Positions 26,288-35,902 are shown, counted from the stretch's first letter. The stretch: DNA of 64,000 nucleotides from Methanococcoides seepicolus (GCF_023684405.1 NZ_JAGSOI010000001.1:52123-116122), one strand, 5' to 3'. Translations and numbers: made by a program. The notes: generated by a model not told the origin, from the sequence alone.

Positions 26288-27557
26288 TTCAGTAGTTCGC
26301 TAATTTCAGTACTTCGCTAATATTCTATCTCCTCCATAATAACCCCAATTTAGCTACAACATTCAATTGTTAATCTAACCCTCAACTTCTTTCTTACCCA
26401 TTCCATAACAAAATGAATGAACATATCAAACCTAAACATATCGTATTCAATTACCTGCGGTCCTCTTTTAACTCTCGTGAAGTGCCTTCTTTGTAATGTT
26501 ACCCACGTATTTTTGAGAAGAAAAGAAACCAACGTATAGAAATATCGGAACATGGGATTTTTAGAAGATGTCTTTGGCTTTACAATATTTCTCATCCTGT
26601 AGGATGCCTCAATAGCAAATCTTTTCCTGTAGGTCGTACTTACTTTTCGAGGATCCCAATCAGTACCGTAAACAACAAATCCAAAGTTTTCACAGCCCGT
26701 TTCCCCTCGATTTCCCTTCTTATATTTAACGTCAATAACGACATCGAGTTTAACATTTCCCTCAGCACCTTTCATGACATATGTGTCATAACGCTTTTTT
26801 CTACCCATTAGAACCGTTTTGATTTTTCTCCCTCTTTTGACAACAGGAATAATATGGGGAATCTCTTTTTCCTGTAAAAAAGCAAAAACTTTAGATGAAT
26901 AGAATTCCCGATCTAAACAAAGGACGTTGACCTTGAAATTAAGTTCATCAATCCGTTTTATAAAACAGTTAATATAATCAGTCTTTAATTTCCCATTTTC
27001 GACAGGCAGCACAGAGATTGTAAATCTTTTATTATTGTTAATAATGTAAAGTGATACATAGGAATAGAACGTGTTCGTTGATTTTTTAGCCTGTCCTCTG
27101 ATAAGGTACTTTTTGTTTTCTTTATCCCTTTTTCCATAGTATGGATCGTTTGTATAATCGATAGCAAAGTCATATTTTTGGTTTTGGTTGAGAGTTCCAA
27201 GTGCTGTTTGCATGAGTATTTTTGCATTTGATTCAATGAGTTGATCCATACTCATTTTTTTCAAATGATACCTTATTGATGTTTCGCAAGGCGTCTCAAG
27301 ATACTGTTTATTTATTGAATGTGCGGATTTTTTATCAACTGCCATACCTAGAAGAGTGTGAAATAGGTCTTTACGGGTAAGTGAGCCATTTATAGGAATG
27401 TGAATGTTGTCGAGAAGAGGTTGCAAAGCGTTTTTTGTACATTCGTATGGAGTTAGTTGTAATCGAGAAAACATGGGGAGGCGGCATTATTCGCATATAA
27501 ATTTGCTGGTAGGTAATGGGGTTATGTGGATTCAGATAAAATTAGCGAACTACTGAA
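26288..27557. mobile_element. complete insertion sequence, IS4/ISH3-like, about 1270 bp
   Basis: Bounded by a 19-bp perfect inverted repeat TTCAGTAGTTCGCTAATTT: left 26288-26306, right 27539-27557. It carries a single full-length transposase gene on the minus strand. The left end shows a tandem second copy of the terminal repeat (26305-26321, one mismatch). The bases immediately outside the two ends (GTAAC and TATAG) do not match, so no target duplication is visible. The element is intact in sequence but may not be a recent, simple insertion. Confidence 0.85.
26350..27474 (-). CDS. transposase, IS4 superfamily (ISH3-like)
   Basis: A 374-residue DDE transposase filling the insertion sequence. 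Likely catalytic residues are the first Asp in YDFAIDYTNDPYYG (about residue 105), the second Asp in VNVLCLDREFYSS, and the Glu of the YRKRFAIEASYRMRN segment. That segment fits the Y-R-E part of the IS4 signature, with Asn where Lys is usual. The N-terminal helical domain and the basic C-terminus are complete and the frame is unbroken, so it could be active. The start codon lies 65-83 bp inside the right terminal repeat. Confidence 0.88.
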   Translation of the reverse strand: MFSRLQLTPYECTKNALQPLLDNIHIPINGSLTRKDLFHTLLGMAVDKKSAHSINKQYLETPCETSIRYHLKKMSMDQLIESNAKILMQTALGTLNQNQKYDFAIDYTNDPYYGKRDKENKKYLIRGQAKKSTNTFYSYVSLYIINNNKRFTISVLPVENGKLKTDYINCFIKRIDELNFKVNVLCLDREFYSSKVFAFLQEKEIPHIIPVVKRGRKIKTVLMGRKKRYDTYVMKGAEGNVKLDVVIDVKYKKGNRGETGCENFGFVVYGTDWDPRKVSTTYRKRFAIEASYRMRNIVKPKTSSKNPMFRYFYTLVSFLLKNTWVTLQRRHFTRVKRGPQVIEYDMFRFDMFIHFVMEWVRKKLRVRLTIECCS

Positions 27558-27856
27558 TATAGATAAGTATTGCTATGAATTCACAATATCAGTCCGACAA
27601 GTGAATACCAATGATGCTGCTTAATGACGATTCTGAAATACAGATCAGCATAATTTGAAGTACAGATATACACGTGTTTTTATATAACAGACTGAGCGGA
27701 AGCCAATGCCCTTATGAATGATTTCAGATGCGAGATAAGTCATCTTAAAATGTATGAAAAAACACGCAAATGTACACTAAATGCATTCCCACATACACAA
27801 CGATACACATCCCAAAAAAAGACACGATTTTATATCAGTCTGCCATACAATAATTC
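27558..27856. other. gene-free stretch right of the insertion sequence
   Basis: No supported gene or RNA. The AT-rich TTTTTATATAAC near 27675 may be a promoter element for the following gene pair. An overlapping open frame from 27714 has no ribosome-binding site. Confidence 0.4.
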
Positions 27857-28189
27857 ATGGGACGAGAATTTTCAGACAGGGATAAAGAGATCTTCAACAA
27901 GCTTGCACCTGAGAACGGCGGTACGCACATGTCACCCATGGGACACCCATATCCGTTCATTTTGAGACCCATATCCCACAAGTTCGTGGAAGACTCGGAT
28001 GATTTCAGGGAACGACTTGAGAGACTTACCGGGGAAGAGCTTGACTACCTTGTAGGCCTTGCCTTGGAAGGGGAAGAGGACATCAGGTCCCTTGAGGATG
28101 AGGACGTGGACACGTTCTTCGAGCTTGTGGAAGAGAAGGTCTCAGAGGAGCGGGCAAAGGAGCTGCGCCTCCATCTGGGGATGGCATGA
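27857..28189 (+). CDS. hypothetical protein upstream of endonuclease IV
   Basis: A 110-residue acidic protein, beginning MGREFSDRDKEIFNKLAPEN and rich in Glu and Asp, with a helical C-terminal half (LTGEELDYLVGLALEGEEDI). I do not recognise a named domain. Its stop codon overlaps the start of the endonuclease gene (ATGA), so the two are made together and may act together in DNA repair; that is inferred only from coupling. GC content is higher than in neighbouring genes, like the endonuclease gene itself. Confidence 0.75.
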   Translation: MGREFSDRDKEIFNKLAPENGGTHMSPMGHPYPFILRPISHKFVEDSDDFRERLERLTGEELDYLVGLALEGEEDIRSLEDEDVDTFFELVEEKVSEERAKELRLHLGMA

Positions 28190-29013
28190 AGCAACTGCTC
28201 TTCGGGACCGCAGGGGCCCCCCTAAGCTCAAAGAAGAAAGGCTCCATTGAGGGGATCAAGCGGGTAAGGGAGATTGGGCTTGACTGCATGGAACTGGAAT
28301 TCGTGCGAGGGGTTCGCATGAAAGAAGAGACCGCTGCAAATGTCCGGCAGACCGCCGAGGAAGAGAACGTGGCCCTCAGTGTGCATGCCCCTTATTACAT
28401 CAACCTCAACTCCGCCGAAGCAGAGAAGATCGAGGCCAGTATAGAGCGTATATATCAGTCCGCACGTATCGGGGCTCTCTGTGGAGCATCATCCATCGTA
28501 TTCCATCCTGCCTATTACCAGGGCCAGAGCAGCGAAAAGGTGATGGAGAAGGTCACCGTGCTGCTCGAAGGTCTTACTTCAAGGCTCGCTGACGAGGGCA
28601 TCGATGTGGTGCTTCGCCCGGAGATCACCGGCAAAGCGACCCAGTTCGGCAGTCTGGAGGAGACCCTTATGATGGCATCAGCCATCGAGGGGGTAATGCC
28701 CTGCATAGACTTCTCCCATCTGCACGCACGCAGCTGCGGAGAGTATAATACCATGGAAGAGTTTAGAAGCGTTCTTGAGAGCGTGGAAAATACCCTGGGA
28801 AGGGGTGGGCTGGATAACATGCATTGCCATGTCTCCGGCATAGCCTATGGGGATAAGGGGGAGAAGAACCACCTGGTGCTTAGTGAGTCGGACCTTAACT
28901 ATATGGATCTCATGGCAGTATTCCAGGAGTTCGACATAAAGGGGCTTGTGATATGTGAAAGCCCGAATCTTGAAGAGGATGCCCTTCTTTTGAAAAGCAC
29001 CTTCGTAAACTGA
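28186..29013 (+). CDS. nfo: endonuclease IV-like AP endonuclease (TIM barrel)
   Basis: A 275-residue TIM-barrel protein of AP endonuclease family 2, which cleaves the backbone at abasic sites using a trinuclear zinc centre. Metal-ligand positions are visible in order: LSVHAPYYINLNS, IVFHPAYYQGQ, VLRPEITGK (Glu), CIDFSHLHAR (Asp and His), and MHCHVSGI, with a late Glu in VICESPN. Members of this family also include xylose isomerase-like proteins, but the ligand set fits Nfo. It overlaps the preceding gene by four bases. Both genes are clearly more GC-rich than their surroundings, suggesting joint transfer. Confidence 0.88.
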   Translation: MKQLLFGTAGAPLSSKKKGSIEGIKRVREIGLDCMELEFVRGVRMKEETAANVRQTAEEENVALSVHAPYYINLNSAEAEKIEASIERIYQSARIGALCGASSIVFHPAYYQGQSSEKVMEKVTVLLEGLTSRLADEGIDVVLRPEITGKATQFGSLEETLMMASAIEGVMPCIDFSHLHARSCGEYNTMEEFRSVLESVENTLGRGGLDNMHCHVSGIAYGDKGEKNHLVLSESDLNYMDLMAVFQEFDIKGLVICESPNLEEDALLLKSTFVN

Positions 29014-29177
29014 GATCCATGGGAACGGTAACCAAAGGATAAACGGGTCTTTATGAGAATTTAAAAAACTTCCGGTCGTAACCATTATTTACTAACAGAA
29101 GGAAACTTAAACATAAGAAGATTTTATAAAAGGAAGTTCTGTGACACAACGCAGAACATTTCGAGAGGGTGGTATTT

Positions 29178-29891
29178 ATGAGCAGATTATGCACTGGAAT
29201 AACGTTAGTTTTGTCCCTATTGATCACATTGTCATTCATAACAGTGGCATTTGCAGATACCATGAATGACGAATACATACTGGAAATAAGCATTGATGAG
29301 AACCACGTCAGTTTTGCCGATCATAATGGCACGGCAGAAGGCAACTGGATCGCCTTAAGCGGCGGAACAGCCAAAAGCGTACCCGTCACCATAGAGGTCC
29401 TTAAACAAACATCAGAACTTGTAAAAGAAACACCCGAAGGGACTGTTTACAAGAACCTGAACATATGGGTAGGCTACGAAGGATTCTCCATCCCAAAGAA
29501 CATAAAGGACGCAATACTGGAATTCAATGTAAATACCGCATGGCTTGAAGAGAACAACATCGAACCCCACAGGGTCTTCATGAAGTATTACAACTCTGAA
29601 ACCGATAAATGGGAAACCGTCCCGACAACATATATTGAGACCCTTGATGGTATTGCCTACTATCAGGCAACTCCGGACTCATCCTCACCCTTTGCCATTG
29701 TAGGAATGGAAGACAAGGACACCCAGAAGAGCATTTATGACCTCGACACAGAGACAGACCATTCGTATCAGGATAATTCAAGCTCGATCAAAAAAACGAT
29801 GTTCACCTCCAATTTGATCACCCTTATCGCAGGAGTGATAATTCTGGCAGGAACATTAGTGTCCTACAGAAAGAACCGTAACAAAGAGTGA
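29178..29891 (+). CDS. membrane-anchored surface protein with PGF-pre-PGF-like domain
   Basis: A 237-residue exported protein. An N-terminal signal peptide (hydrophobic LVLSLLITLSFITVAFA) is followed by an extracellular domain with VPVTIEVLKQTSELV, NIWVGYEGFSIPKNIKDA and MKYYNSETDKWETVPT. This pattern is typical of the PGF-pre-PGF domain of methanogen surface proteins. A C-terminal membrane span (LITLIAGVIILAGTLVSY) ends in KNRNKE. The usual PGF sorting motif is not present. ATG 29178 follows GAGGGTGG; a GTG at 29169 overlaps that site. Confidence 0.75.
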   Translation: MSRLCTGITLVLSLLITLSFITVAFADTMNDEYILEISIDENHVSFADHNGTAEGNWIALSGGTAKSVPVTIEVLKQTSELVKETPEGTVYKNLNIWVGYEGFSIPKNIKDAILEFNVNTAWLEENNIEPHRVFMKYYNSETDKWETVPTTYIETLDGIAYYQATPDSSSPFAIVGMEDKDTQKSIYDLDTETDHSYQDNSSSIKKTMFTSNLITLIAGVIILAGTLVSYRKNRNKE

Positions 29892-29912
29892 ATCCCACTC
29901 TTTGTCTTTTTT
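29881..29912 (+). terminator. strong hairpin plus T-run
   Basis: Perfect 10-bp stem ACAAAGAGTG (29881-29890) with CACTCTTTGT (29896-29905), loop AATCC, then C and six T. It overlaps the last codons and the stop of the surface-protein gene. Confidence 0.7.
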
Positions 29913-30369
29913 CTCATTAACATCGACCGGACAATTATAACGTCCTGCAAACGATATCAATCATAGCCCATCCCTTGTACGAACCATATTGAAGTGTGAT
30001 ATCTTTGCTCATTCGATCGCGAACCGGATCCGTTCTTTGAACCCTAACACCGGAAATAAAGATAAAATAAATTCAGTCACCCATTCAATATTGAAGGGTT
30101 TTCCTTTTTCATTGACATCTTGCCACACCCCATTGCAGAAAAGAGATGTAGATCAAATAAGGAACAAAAAAAGAAGAGCATAAGGTTTACTCATCCCTTC
30201 ATCCCGTGGACAGGAACATGATAGCAAGTATTGCCATCATTGACAATGCAATTGGAGCTCAGGGACATTCTCACTAATAGCCATGAACGGACCTTAACTG
30301 AAAAGAAAGGCCTAAAAGCTAAATATCATACAGGTAGAAATGGAAAAATAATATGAGCCCATGAAAAGC
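29913..30369. other. gene-free stretch between convergent genes
   Basis: No supported gene. An open frame of 64 codons at 29989-30183 lacks a ribosome-binding site and family likeness. No tRNA-like fold was seen. Confidence 0.45.
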
Positions 30370-30939
30370 TCAGTAATTCTCACAGACCTCAAAGAAGTTC
30401 ATGAACAACTCTTCCCCTTTATGGGTATGAGCAACCTCAGGATGCCACTGCACCCCATAGATAGGCCTCTCTTCATGACGCATTGCCTCGATCTCACAGA
30501 CATCTGAACGGGCGAGATGAATGAACTCATCAGGAAGTACTGTGACCTCATCCGCATGAGAAGCCCACACAGAGGTCCTCGGACCAAGTCCTTTCAGTAT
30601 ATCATCCTCTTCGATCACCTCAATGTCGATGGCTGCATATCCACCAAGCTCACCTGCACCGGTCTGTCCGCCAAAGGTCCTGGCTATAAGCTGGTGTCCG
30701 AGGCATATACCAAGAATAGGAATGTCAATGCTCTCCACATATTCCTGACAGAGGCCAACACGTTCCATGGAAGGACCACCACTAAGAATGATGCCATCCG
30801 GCTCTTCATCAAGGATATCCTCTACGGAAGTGGTGTTAGCCACGATCTTCGTATCCATATCAAGGTCACGCACCGTACGATGAATAAGGTGACAGAACTG
30901 GCCATAGTTGTTGATAACAAGGATCTTTAATTCTCTCAT
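30370..30939 (-). CDS. guaAA: GMP synthase glutamine amidotransferase subunit
   Basis: A 189-residue class I glutamine amidotransferase that supplies ammonia to the separate GMP synthase (PPase) subunit in archaea. The catalytic triad is visible: Cys in [12 protein letters not shown], and His and Glu in [10 protein letters not shown]. It starts [16 protein letters not shown], typical of archaeal GuaA subunit A. ATG 30939 is used because GGTGTGAT lies upstream and the extra 28 residues back to 31023 resemble no family. The partner subunit gene is not in the window. Confidence 0.93.
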   Translation of the reverse strand: MRELKILVINNYGQFCHLIHRTVRDLDMDTKIVANTTSVEDILDEEPDGIILSGGPSMERVGLCQEYVESIDIPILGICLGHQLIARTFGGQTGAGELGGYAAIDIEVIEEDDILKGLGPRTSVWASHADEVTVLPDEFIHLARSDVCEIEAMRHEERPIYGVQWHPEVAHTHKGEELFMNFFEVCENY

Positions 30940-31030
30940 GATGAAAATCACACCGTTAAGGTCAATACTCGCAGTATTGATGAATCTATATATAAGACTA
31001 TTCCACATTTCAAAAGGAAACAAATAACAA

Positions 31031-31043
31031 AGTTTAAATATTA
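31031..31043 (+). promoter_or_regulatory. candidate TATA/BRE of the aromatic operon
   Basis: AAAGTTTAAATAT lies about 85 bp before the first start codon of the aromatic operon, in the gap shared with divergent guaAA. It fits an archaeal BRE-TATA element with a leader of roughly 50-60 nt. Motif reading only. Confidence 0.4.
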
Positions 31044-31119
31044 CTCCGTGCTAGTATGTCACATAGTAACACGGTGAAGATACATACCGATATTAACCAA
31101 ATAACAGAGAGTGATATAT

Positions 31120-31917
31120 ATGGCAGAGATAGGAAAAAGGATACGAATTGAAAGAATTATGCACAGAGACAGCAGGAACATGGTCATCATCCCAATGGAC
31201 CACGGTATGTCCGATGGACCTATCAGAGGAGTGATAGACATAGCAGATTCCATCAATAAAGTAGCTGAAGGCGGAGCTAATGCCATTCTCATGCAAAAAG
31301 GAATGGTCTACCATGGCCACAGAGGCTACGGCCACGATGTAGGCCTCATAGTCCACATGAGTGCATCCACATCCCTTGGACCTGACCCCAATGACAAGGT
31401 CCTCGTCTGCAAGGTCGAGGAAGCAATGAAAATGGGCGCTGATGCGGTATCCATCCATGTGAACATAGGCTCAGAAACAGAAGCAGAACAGCTCAAGAAG
31501 CTCGGATCCGTTGCAGAACAATGTGACGAATGGGGCATACCTCTGCTCTCAATGATGTACCCCAGAGGAAAGAACATAACAAATCCTCATGACCCACAGA
31601 TGGTGGCTCATGCAGCAAGAGTAGGTGCAGAGCTGGGTTCCGATGTTATCAAGACGGTCTACACCGGAGATGTGGACAGTTTCAGAGAAGTTGTCGATGG
31701 TTGTCCCGTACCAGTGGTCATTGCAGGCGGACCAAAAACAGAGACCGACCAGGAATTCCTGGAAATGATCAGCGGAGCCATGGAAGCAGGTGCAAGAGGA
31801 GTTGCTATTGGCAGGAATGTATTCCAGCACCCTGACCCCATAAAGATGACAAATGCTATCACGCAGATCGTCCACCACAAGATGAGTGTCGAAGAGGCAC
31901 TACAAACACTTAAATGA
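31120..31917 (+). CDS. aroA': 2-amino-3,7-dideoxy-D-threo-hept-6-ulosonate (ADTH) synthase
   Basis: First enzyme of the archaeal route to 3-dehydroquinate. It is a class I aldolase relative (265 aa) that condenses 6-deoxy-5-ketofructose phosphate with aspartate semialdehyde. Features are [16 protein letters not shown], the [13 protein letters not shown] segment, and the C-terminal phosphate site [16 protein letters not shown] with [14 protein letters not shown]. It begins an operon with aroB', aroD, aroE and tyrA. ATG 31120 follows GAGAGTGAT; GTG 31111 would sit inside that site. This gene and the next mark an organism lacking the classical DAHP pathway. Confidence 0.93.
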   Translation: MAEIGKRIRIERIMHRDSRNMVIIPMDHGMSDGPIRGVIDIADSINKVAEGGANAILMQKGMVYHGHRGYGHDVGLIVHMSASTSLGPDPNDKVLVCKVEEAMKMGADAVSIHVNIGSETEAEQLKKLGSVAEQCDEWGIPLLSMMYPRGKNITNPHDPQMVAHAARVGAELGSDVIKTVYTGDVDSFREVVDGCPVPVVIAGGPKTETDQEFLEMISGAMEAGARGVAIGRNVFQHPDPIKMTNAITQIVHHKMSVEEALQTLK

Positions 31918-31926
31918 TAAACTCCA

Positions 31927-33081
31927 ATGGCGTATAATATGAAGGACAAGACAATTTGGATAAAGGCCGATAAAGGCCACTGGGAAGCTCACAAGGATAG
32001 AATAACAACAGGACTTGAGTCCGGTGCCAATTGTGTGCTCGTGAACTCTGACGAAGTGGAAAAAGTAAGGGAACTTGGCGACATACAGGTCGCTGCATTT
32101 GCCTATGACGACAAGTCCGGTGCTGACATAATTGTCGTTGGAAAGGGCGGAGAAGGAGACGGAACAAAACCATTGTCCCCTGACCCCATTGGTTCCCTCG
32201 ACATGGTCACTGCGATCCGATTGAAAGAAAAAGGATTGACCGTCGGAGCCTACGTAGTGATACAGAACAAGAAATACGAAGAATTTGCTGCGGAGATAGG
32301 CAAAGAATGCGATTTCCTTATCATAGTAGGTACTGACTGGAAGATCATCCCCCTTGAGAACCTCATTGCCGGACTTCAGGATAGCAATGTGAAGATCATT
32401 GCCGGTGTGCGTGACCAGGATGAAGCAAAACTTGCCCTTGAGACCATGGAGCATGGCTCAGAAGGTGTCCTGCTTGACTCCGATGACCCCAATGCCATCA
32501 AAGCCACCGTTGCAGTAGCAGAAAGTTCAGGTATCGAGGACCTTAAACTTGTTCCCGGAAAGGTCACAAAGGTCGAAGCTGTGGGAATGGGAGATCGCGT
32601 CTGTGTGGATACCTGCAACATGATGGTCAAAGGCGAGGGAATGCTTGTGGGTTCACAGGCAAGCGGAATGTTCCTAGTACATTCAGAATCCGAAGAAAGC
32701 CCGTACGTTGCATCCCGTCCGTTCCGTGTCAATGCCGGAGCAGTTCATGCTTACGTAAAAGTGGGAGACAGGACCAGATATCTTTCCGAGCTCAGCTCCG
32801 GTGACGAGGTCACCATTGTCAATGCCGAGGGAAAACAGCGAACCGGTGTTGTAGGCAGGGTCAAGATCGAAAGACGTCCGCTCATGCTCGTAGAAGCCGA
32901 AGTAAATGGGGAGGTCATAAAGAACATCCTCCAGAACGCCGAGACCATCAAACTGGTGGACATAAACGGAGAACCCATCTCTGTGGCCGACCTGAAACCC
33001 GGAGATGAAGTAATGGTCTACTATGAAGGCGGAGCAAGGCATTTCGGAATGAAGGTAGAAGAAACGATAATCGAGAAATGA
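31927..33081 (+). CDS. aroB': 3-dehydroquinate synthase, archaeal type II
   Basis: A 384-residue NAD-dependent enzyme that oxidatively deaminates ADTH and cyclises it to 3-dehydroquinate. It is unrelated to bacterial AroB. The N-terminal KTIWIKADKGHWEAHKDR, DPIGSLDMVTAIRLKEKGLT and the C-terminal RPFRVNAGAVHAYVKVGDRT are typical of the MJ1249 family. ATG 31927 is given; ATG 31939 is equally possible, and neither has a strong ribosome-binding site. The gap to the previous gene is nine bases. Confidence 0.94.
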   Translation: MAYNMKDKTIWIKADKGHWEAHKDRITTGLESGANCVLVNSDEVEKVRELGDIQVAAFAYDDKSGADIIVVGKGGEGDGTKPLSPDPIGSLDMVTAIRLKEKGLTVGAYVVIQNKKYEEFAAEIGKECDFLIIVGTDWKIIPLENLIAGLQDSNVKIIAGVRDQDEAKLALETMEHGSEGVLLDSDDPNAIKATVAVAESSGIEDLKLVPGKVTKVEAVGMGDRVCVDTCNMMVKGEGMLVGSQASGMFLVHSESEESPYVASRPFRVNAGAVHAYVKVGDRTRYLSELSSGDEVTIVNAEGKQRTGVVGRVKIERRPLMLVEAEVNGEVIKNILQNAETIKLVDINGEPISVADLKPGDEVMVYYEGGARHFGMKVEETIIEK

Positions 33082-33084
33082 GCA

Positions 33085-33786
33085 ATGTTGAAAATAGGGA
33101 AGTTCGATCTGGAAGAAAGGGCAGCTATCGTCGCTGCCATCAGCAACGAACCTTTACAACAGTCCGGGACCGCAGCCGAACATGGTGCAGACATCCTCGA
33201 GATAAGGTTCGACCTGCTTGGGATAACTACCCCCAAAGAGGCTGCAGACCTGTTGAGAACTGTCAAAGATAAGACCAGCCTCCCATGTATTGCAACCAAT
33301 AGGTTACAAACCCAGGGCGGAAATTGGGAAGGTACGGAAGAGAGCAGAATTGCCCTATTGGAAGATATCATGCATCTTACAGATGCCGTGGATATCGAGC
33401 TTGAAACAGATGAACATCTCAGGGACAGGATAGTCAAAAAAGCAAAAGAGGAAAAGAAGACCGTAATAATATCCTCGCATGATTTTGAAAGAACGCCTGA
33501 CAAAGCCACACTGAAGAGCATCCTTGACCACTCCCACAACGCAGGTGCCGATATTGCAAAACTTGCAGTGATGCCTGAGAATATGCAGGATGTACTGGAC
33601 CTGCTGGAAGTGACAATGGAAGTAGACGATGTCTGCACGATATCCATGGGACAGATGGGAAAACACACTCGCATCATTGCCCCCCTATATGGCTCAAAGC
33701 TTACCTATGCAAGCGTATCCGATGCAGTGGCACCAGGGCAATTGAAAGTGGAAGACCTGAAAAAAGCAATGGAGATGGTGGAATGA
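33085..33786 (+). CDS. aroD: 3-dehydroquinate dehydratase, type I
   Basis: Class I dehydratase (233 aa) that forms a Schiff base with 3-dehydroquinate. The catalytic His is in IISSHDFERTPDK, and the Schiff-base Lys in ADIAKLAVMPENMQD. DILEIRFDLLG near residue 32 is the substrate-binding strand, and TISMGQMGKHTRI near the C-terminus completes the barrel. The start follows the aroB' stop by three bases, and the stop overlaps aroE (ATGA). Confidence 0.95.
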   Translation: MLKIGKFDLEERAAIVAAISNEPLQQSGTAAEHGADILEIRFDLLGITTPKEAADLLRTVKDKTSLPCIATNRLQTQGGNWEGTEESRIALLEDIMHLTDAVDIELETDEHLRDRIVKKAKEEKKTVIISSHDFERTPDKATLKSILDHSHNAGADIAKLAVMPENMQDVLDLLEVTMEVDDVCTISMGQMGKHTRIIAPLYGSKLTYASVSDAVAPGQLKVEDLKKAMEMVE

Positions 33787-34592
33787 AGAAGGTATTTGCA
33801 GTCCTTGGGAATCCCATAGAACATTCACTATCACCTATCATGCACAATTCAGCATTCGAAGCCCTGGACATGGACTGCACCTACCATGCATTCAGAGTTG
33901 AGAAGAACAACCTTGAAGATGCACTGCAGGGTGCAAAGGCCATGGGATTCGGAGGATTGAACCTCACAGTGCCCCTCAAAGAGACCGCCCTCAGTTTCGT
34001 TGATGCAGATCCCCTTGCTGCAAAGATAGGTGCGATAAACACCATTGACTTCAAGGACGGCATTAAAGGCTACAACACTGACGGCATTGGTGCAAAACGA
34101 ACTATCGAGGATGAAGGTGTCGAGATTAAGGACAAGAATGTCCTGATCCTCGGAGCAGGCGGTGCTGCAAGAGCCATCGCATTCACATTTGCAGAAGCAG
34201 GAGCAATGGTGAACATTGCCAACCGAACCCCTGAACGTGCCATGCAGCTCGCTGCAGAGATCGGGGATGCAAGAGGATACGGGCTTGATATCGTTGACAA
34301 GGGCCTTGATGAGATTGATATTATTATCAATACCACCACCGTAGGACTGGGCAATTCCAATGGAACCCTTGTGAGCGCGGAGCAGATGCATTCAGACCTT
34401 GCAGTTTTTGATATAGTTTACAATCCGCTTATGACGAAACTGTTGCAGGAAGCAGAGACCGCAGGTGCAAGACCTATCACAGGCATTATGATGCTCGTAT
34501 ATCAGGGAGCTGAAGCCTTCCGCATCTGGACCGGAAGAGAACCACCCATAGAGATCATGAAGAGAACTGTCATGGAGGCATTGGACATATGA
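33783..34592 (+). CDS. aroE: shikimate dehydrogenase
   Basis: NADP-dependent reductase (269 aa) of 3-dehydroshikimate. Substrate-binding GNPIEHSLSPIMHN is at residue 9, the catalytic Lys is in NLTVPLKETAL, and the Asp in GYNTDGIGA pairs with it. The NADP site is LILGAGGAARAIAFTFAEAG with the NRTPERA motif that selects NADP. It overlaps both neighbours by four bases (ATGA), so aroD, aroE and tyrA are tightly coupled. Confidence 0.96.
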   Translation: MKKVFAVLGNPIEHSLSPIMHNSAFEALDMDCTYHAFRVEKNNLEDALQGAKAMGFGGLNLTVPLKETALSFVDADPLAAKIGAINTIDFKDGIKGYNTDGIGAKRTIEDEGVEIKDKNVLILGAGGAARAIAFTFAEAGAMVNIANRTPERAMQLAAEIGDARGYGLDIVDKGLDEIDIIINTTTVGLGNSNGTLVSAEQMHSDLAVFDIVYNPLMTKLLQEAETAGARPITGIMMLVYQGAEAFRIWTGREPPIEIMKRTVMEALDI

Positions 34593-35902
34593 AAATGCTC
34601 ATCATCGGCGGCACAGGAGAGATGGGGAAGTGGTTCACGAAGTTCTTTACTGATCACGGTTACGAAGTTGTGGTCTGGGGTAGCAGCGGAAAGACCGAGA
34701 TAGCAAAACAGATGGGAGTTGAATTTGCATCAGACCTTGACGATGCAATCAGAACCTCAGATGTGGTGGTCATCACAGTACCAATAGACATTACTGCAGA
34801 TGTTATCAGGGAGACAGCTCCGAAAATGAAAGCGGGAAGCTTGCTGATGGACCTGACCTCCATAAAGGCCGAACCTGTCAGGGCAATGAGAGAAACAGCA
34901 CCTGAAGGCGTTGAGATCCTCGGCACACACCCCATGTTCGGACCATCCATTCCGACATTACAGGGACAGATAGTGATAATGAGCCCCACCAAAGGACGAT
35001 CTGAGAAGTGGTTCCCCATAATGCGAAACCTCTTCGAGGAAAATGGTGCACATATAGAGATTATCAAGCCCGAGGAACACGATAAGTTCGTCTCTGTTGT
35101 TCAGGGTCTGACACATTTTGCATACATAACAATAGGGAACACGTTCAAAAGTCTTGATTTTGATGTTAGCATGTCACGGCGTTTCATGAGCCCTGTCTAT
35201 GAGATAATGGTCGATTTCGTTGGCAGGATACTTGGGCAGAATCCCTACCTGTACGCGCACATACAGATGCAGAACGAACAGGTGTTAAAGGTCCATGAGA
35301 CATTCATAAGTGAGTGTAACATCCTCTCTGAGATAGTCAGGGAACAGGACATTGAAGCATTCTGCAACAAGATGACAGAGGCTGCTGCTCATTTTAAGGA
35401 CACACCATCCGCACTTCACCGATCGGACAAGCTCATCAATGCAAAAATATCCGAATTCGAGGAGATGATCGCATCTGTGGGAGTCGAAAGAGGCCTTTAT
35501 CATAATTACTCAGGCGTCACACATGTGGGAACTATCAAGAAAGTGACACCAAGAGCAGTGATAATCTCCAAAGGTGGAAAGGACGTATACCTAAAGACAG
35601 AGAATGTCAGGCTGTACACCGAGAAGGAACTTAAGGGTTGGAAAGTGAAAAACCTCCCCCATCCAAAAAGGGATATTTCGGTATTGATACCTGCAGAGGC
35701 CGATGCATCGGTATTTGAGAAGGTCATCGATAATGATGAAAGGATAGTTTCGACCGAGATAATTGATACCTATTCGGGCATTTCCGATAACAGATTAAGT
35801 GTTACGTTCCGAATCACCATACTTGAAGAGAGCAACACAACAAAGATGCAGGTCGATGTTGAAAAACTCCTCTGTGGACTTGGTTGCGAGATACGAGGAT
35901 GA
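34589..35902 (+). CDS. tyrA: prephenate dehydrogenase with C-terminal regulatory domain
   Basis: Makes 4-hydroxyphenylpyruvate for tyrosine. The dehydrogenase part (about residues 1-290) has the dinucleotide motif IIGGTGEMGKWFTKFF and the catalytic loop GTHPMFGPSIPTLQG. The remaining 145 residues form an extra domain (SGVTHVGTIKKVTPRAVIIS, then VFEKVIDNDERIVSTEII) likely for regulation, as in other methanogen TyrA proteins of this length. It is the last enzyme of the operon and overlaps aroE by four bases; chorismate mutase and prephenate dehydratase genes are elsewhere. Confidence 0.93.
   Translation: MKMLIIGGTGEMGKWFTKFFTDHGYEVVVWGSSGKTEIAKQMGVEFASDLDDAIRTSDVVVITVPIDITADVIRETAPKMKAGSLLMDLTSIKAEPVRAMRETAPEGVEILGTHPMFGPSIPTLQGQIVIMSPTKGRSEKWFPIMRNLFEENGAHIEIIKPEEHDKFVSVVQGLTHFAYITIGNTFKSLDFDVSMSRRFMSPVYEIMVDFVGRILGQNPYLYAHIQMQNEQVLKVHETFISECNILSEIVREQDIEAFCNKMTEAAAHFKDTPSALHRSDKLINAKISEFEEMIASVGVERGLYHNYSGVTHVGTIKKVTPRAVIISKGGKDVYLKTENVRLYTEKELKGWKVKNLPHPKRDISVLIPAEADASVFEKVIDNDERIVSTEIIDTYSGISDNRLSVTFRITILEESNTTKMQVDVEKLLCGLGCEIRG

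Noticed and set aside
26283..27562. Target-site duplication of the insertion sequence
   Set aside because: The five bases outside the ends (GTAAC and TATAG) differ; the GATAA-like similarity further out is not adjacent to the ends.
33021..33677. Minus-strand frame of 218 codons antisense to the aroB'/aroD junction
   Set aside because: Serine-rich shadow product typical of antisense frames; the operon on the plus strand is beyond doubt.
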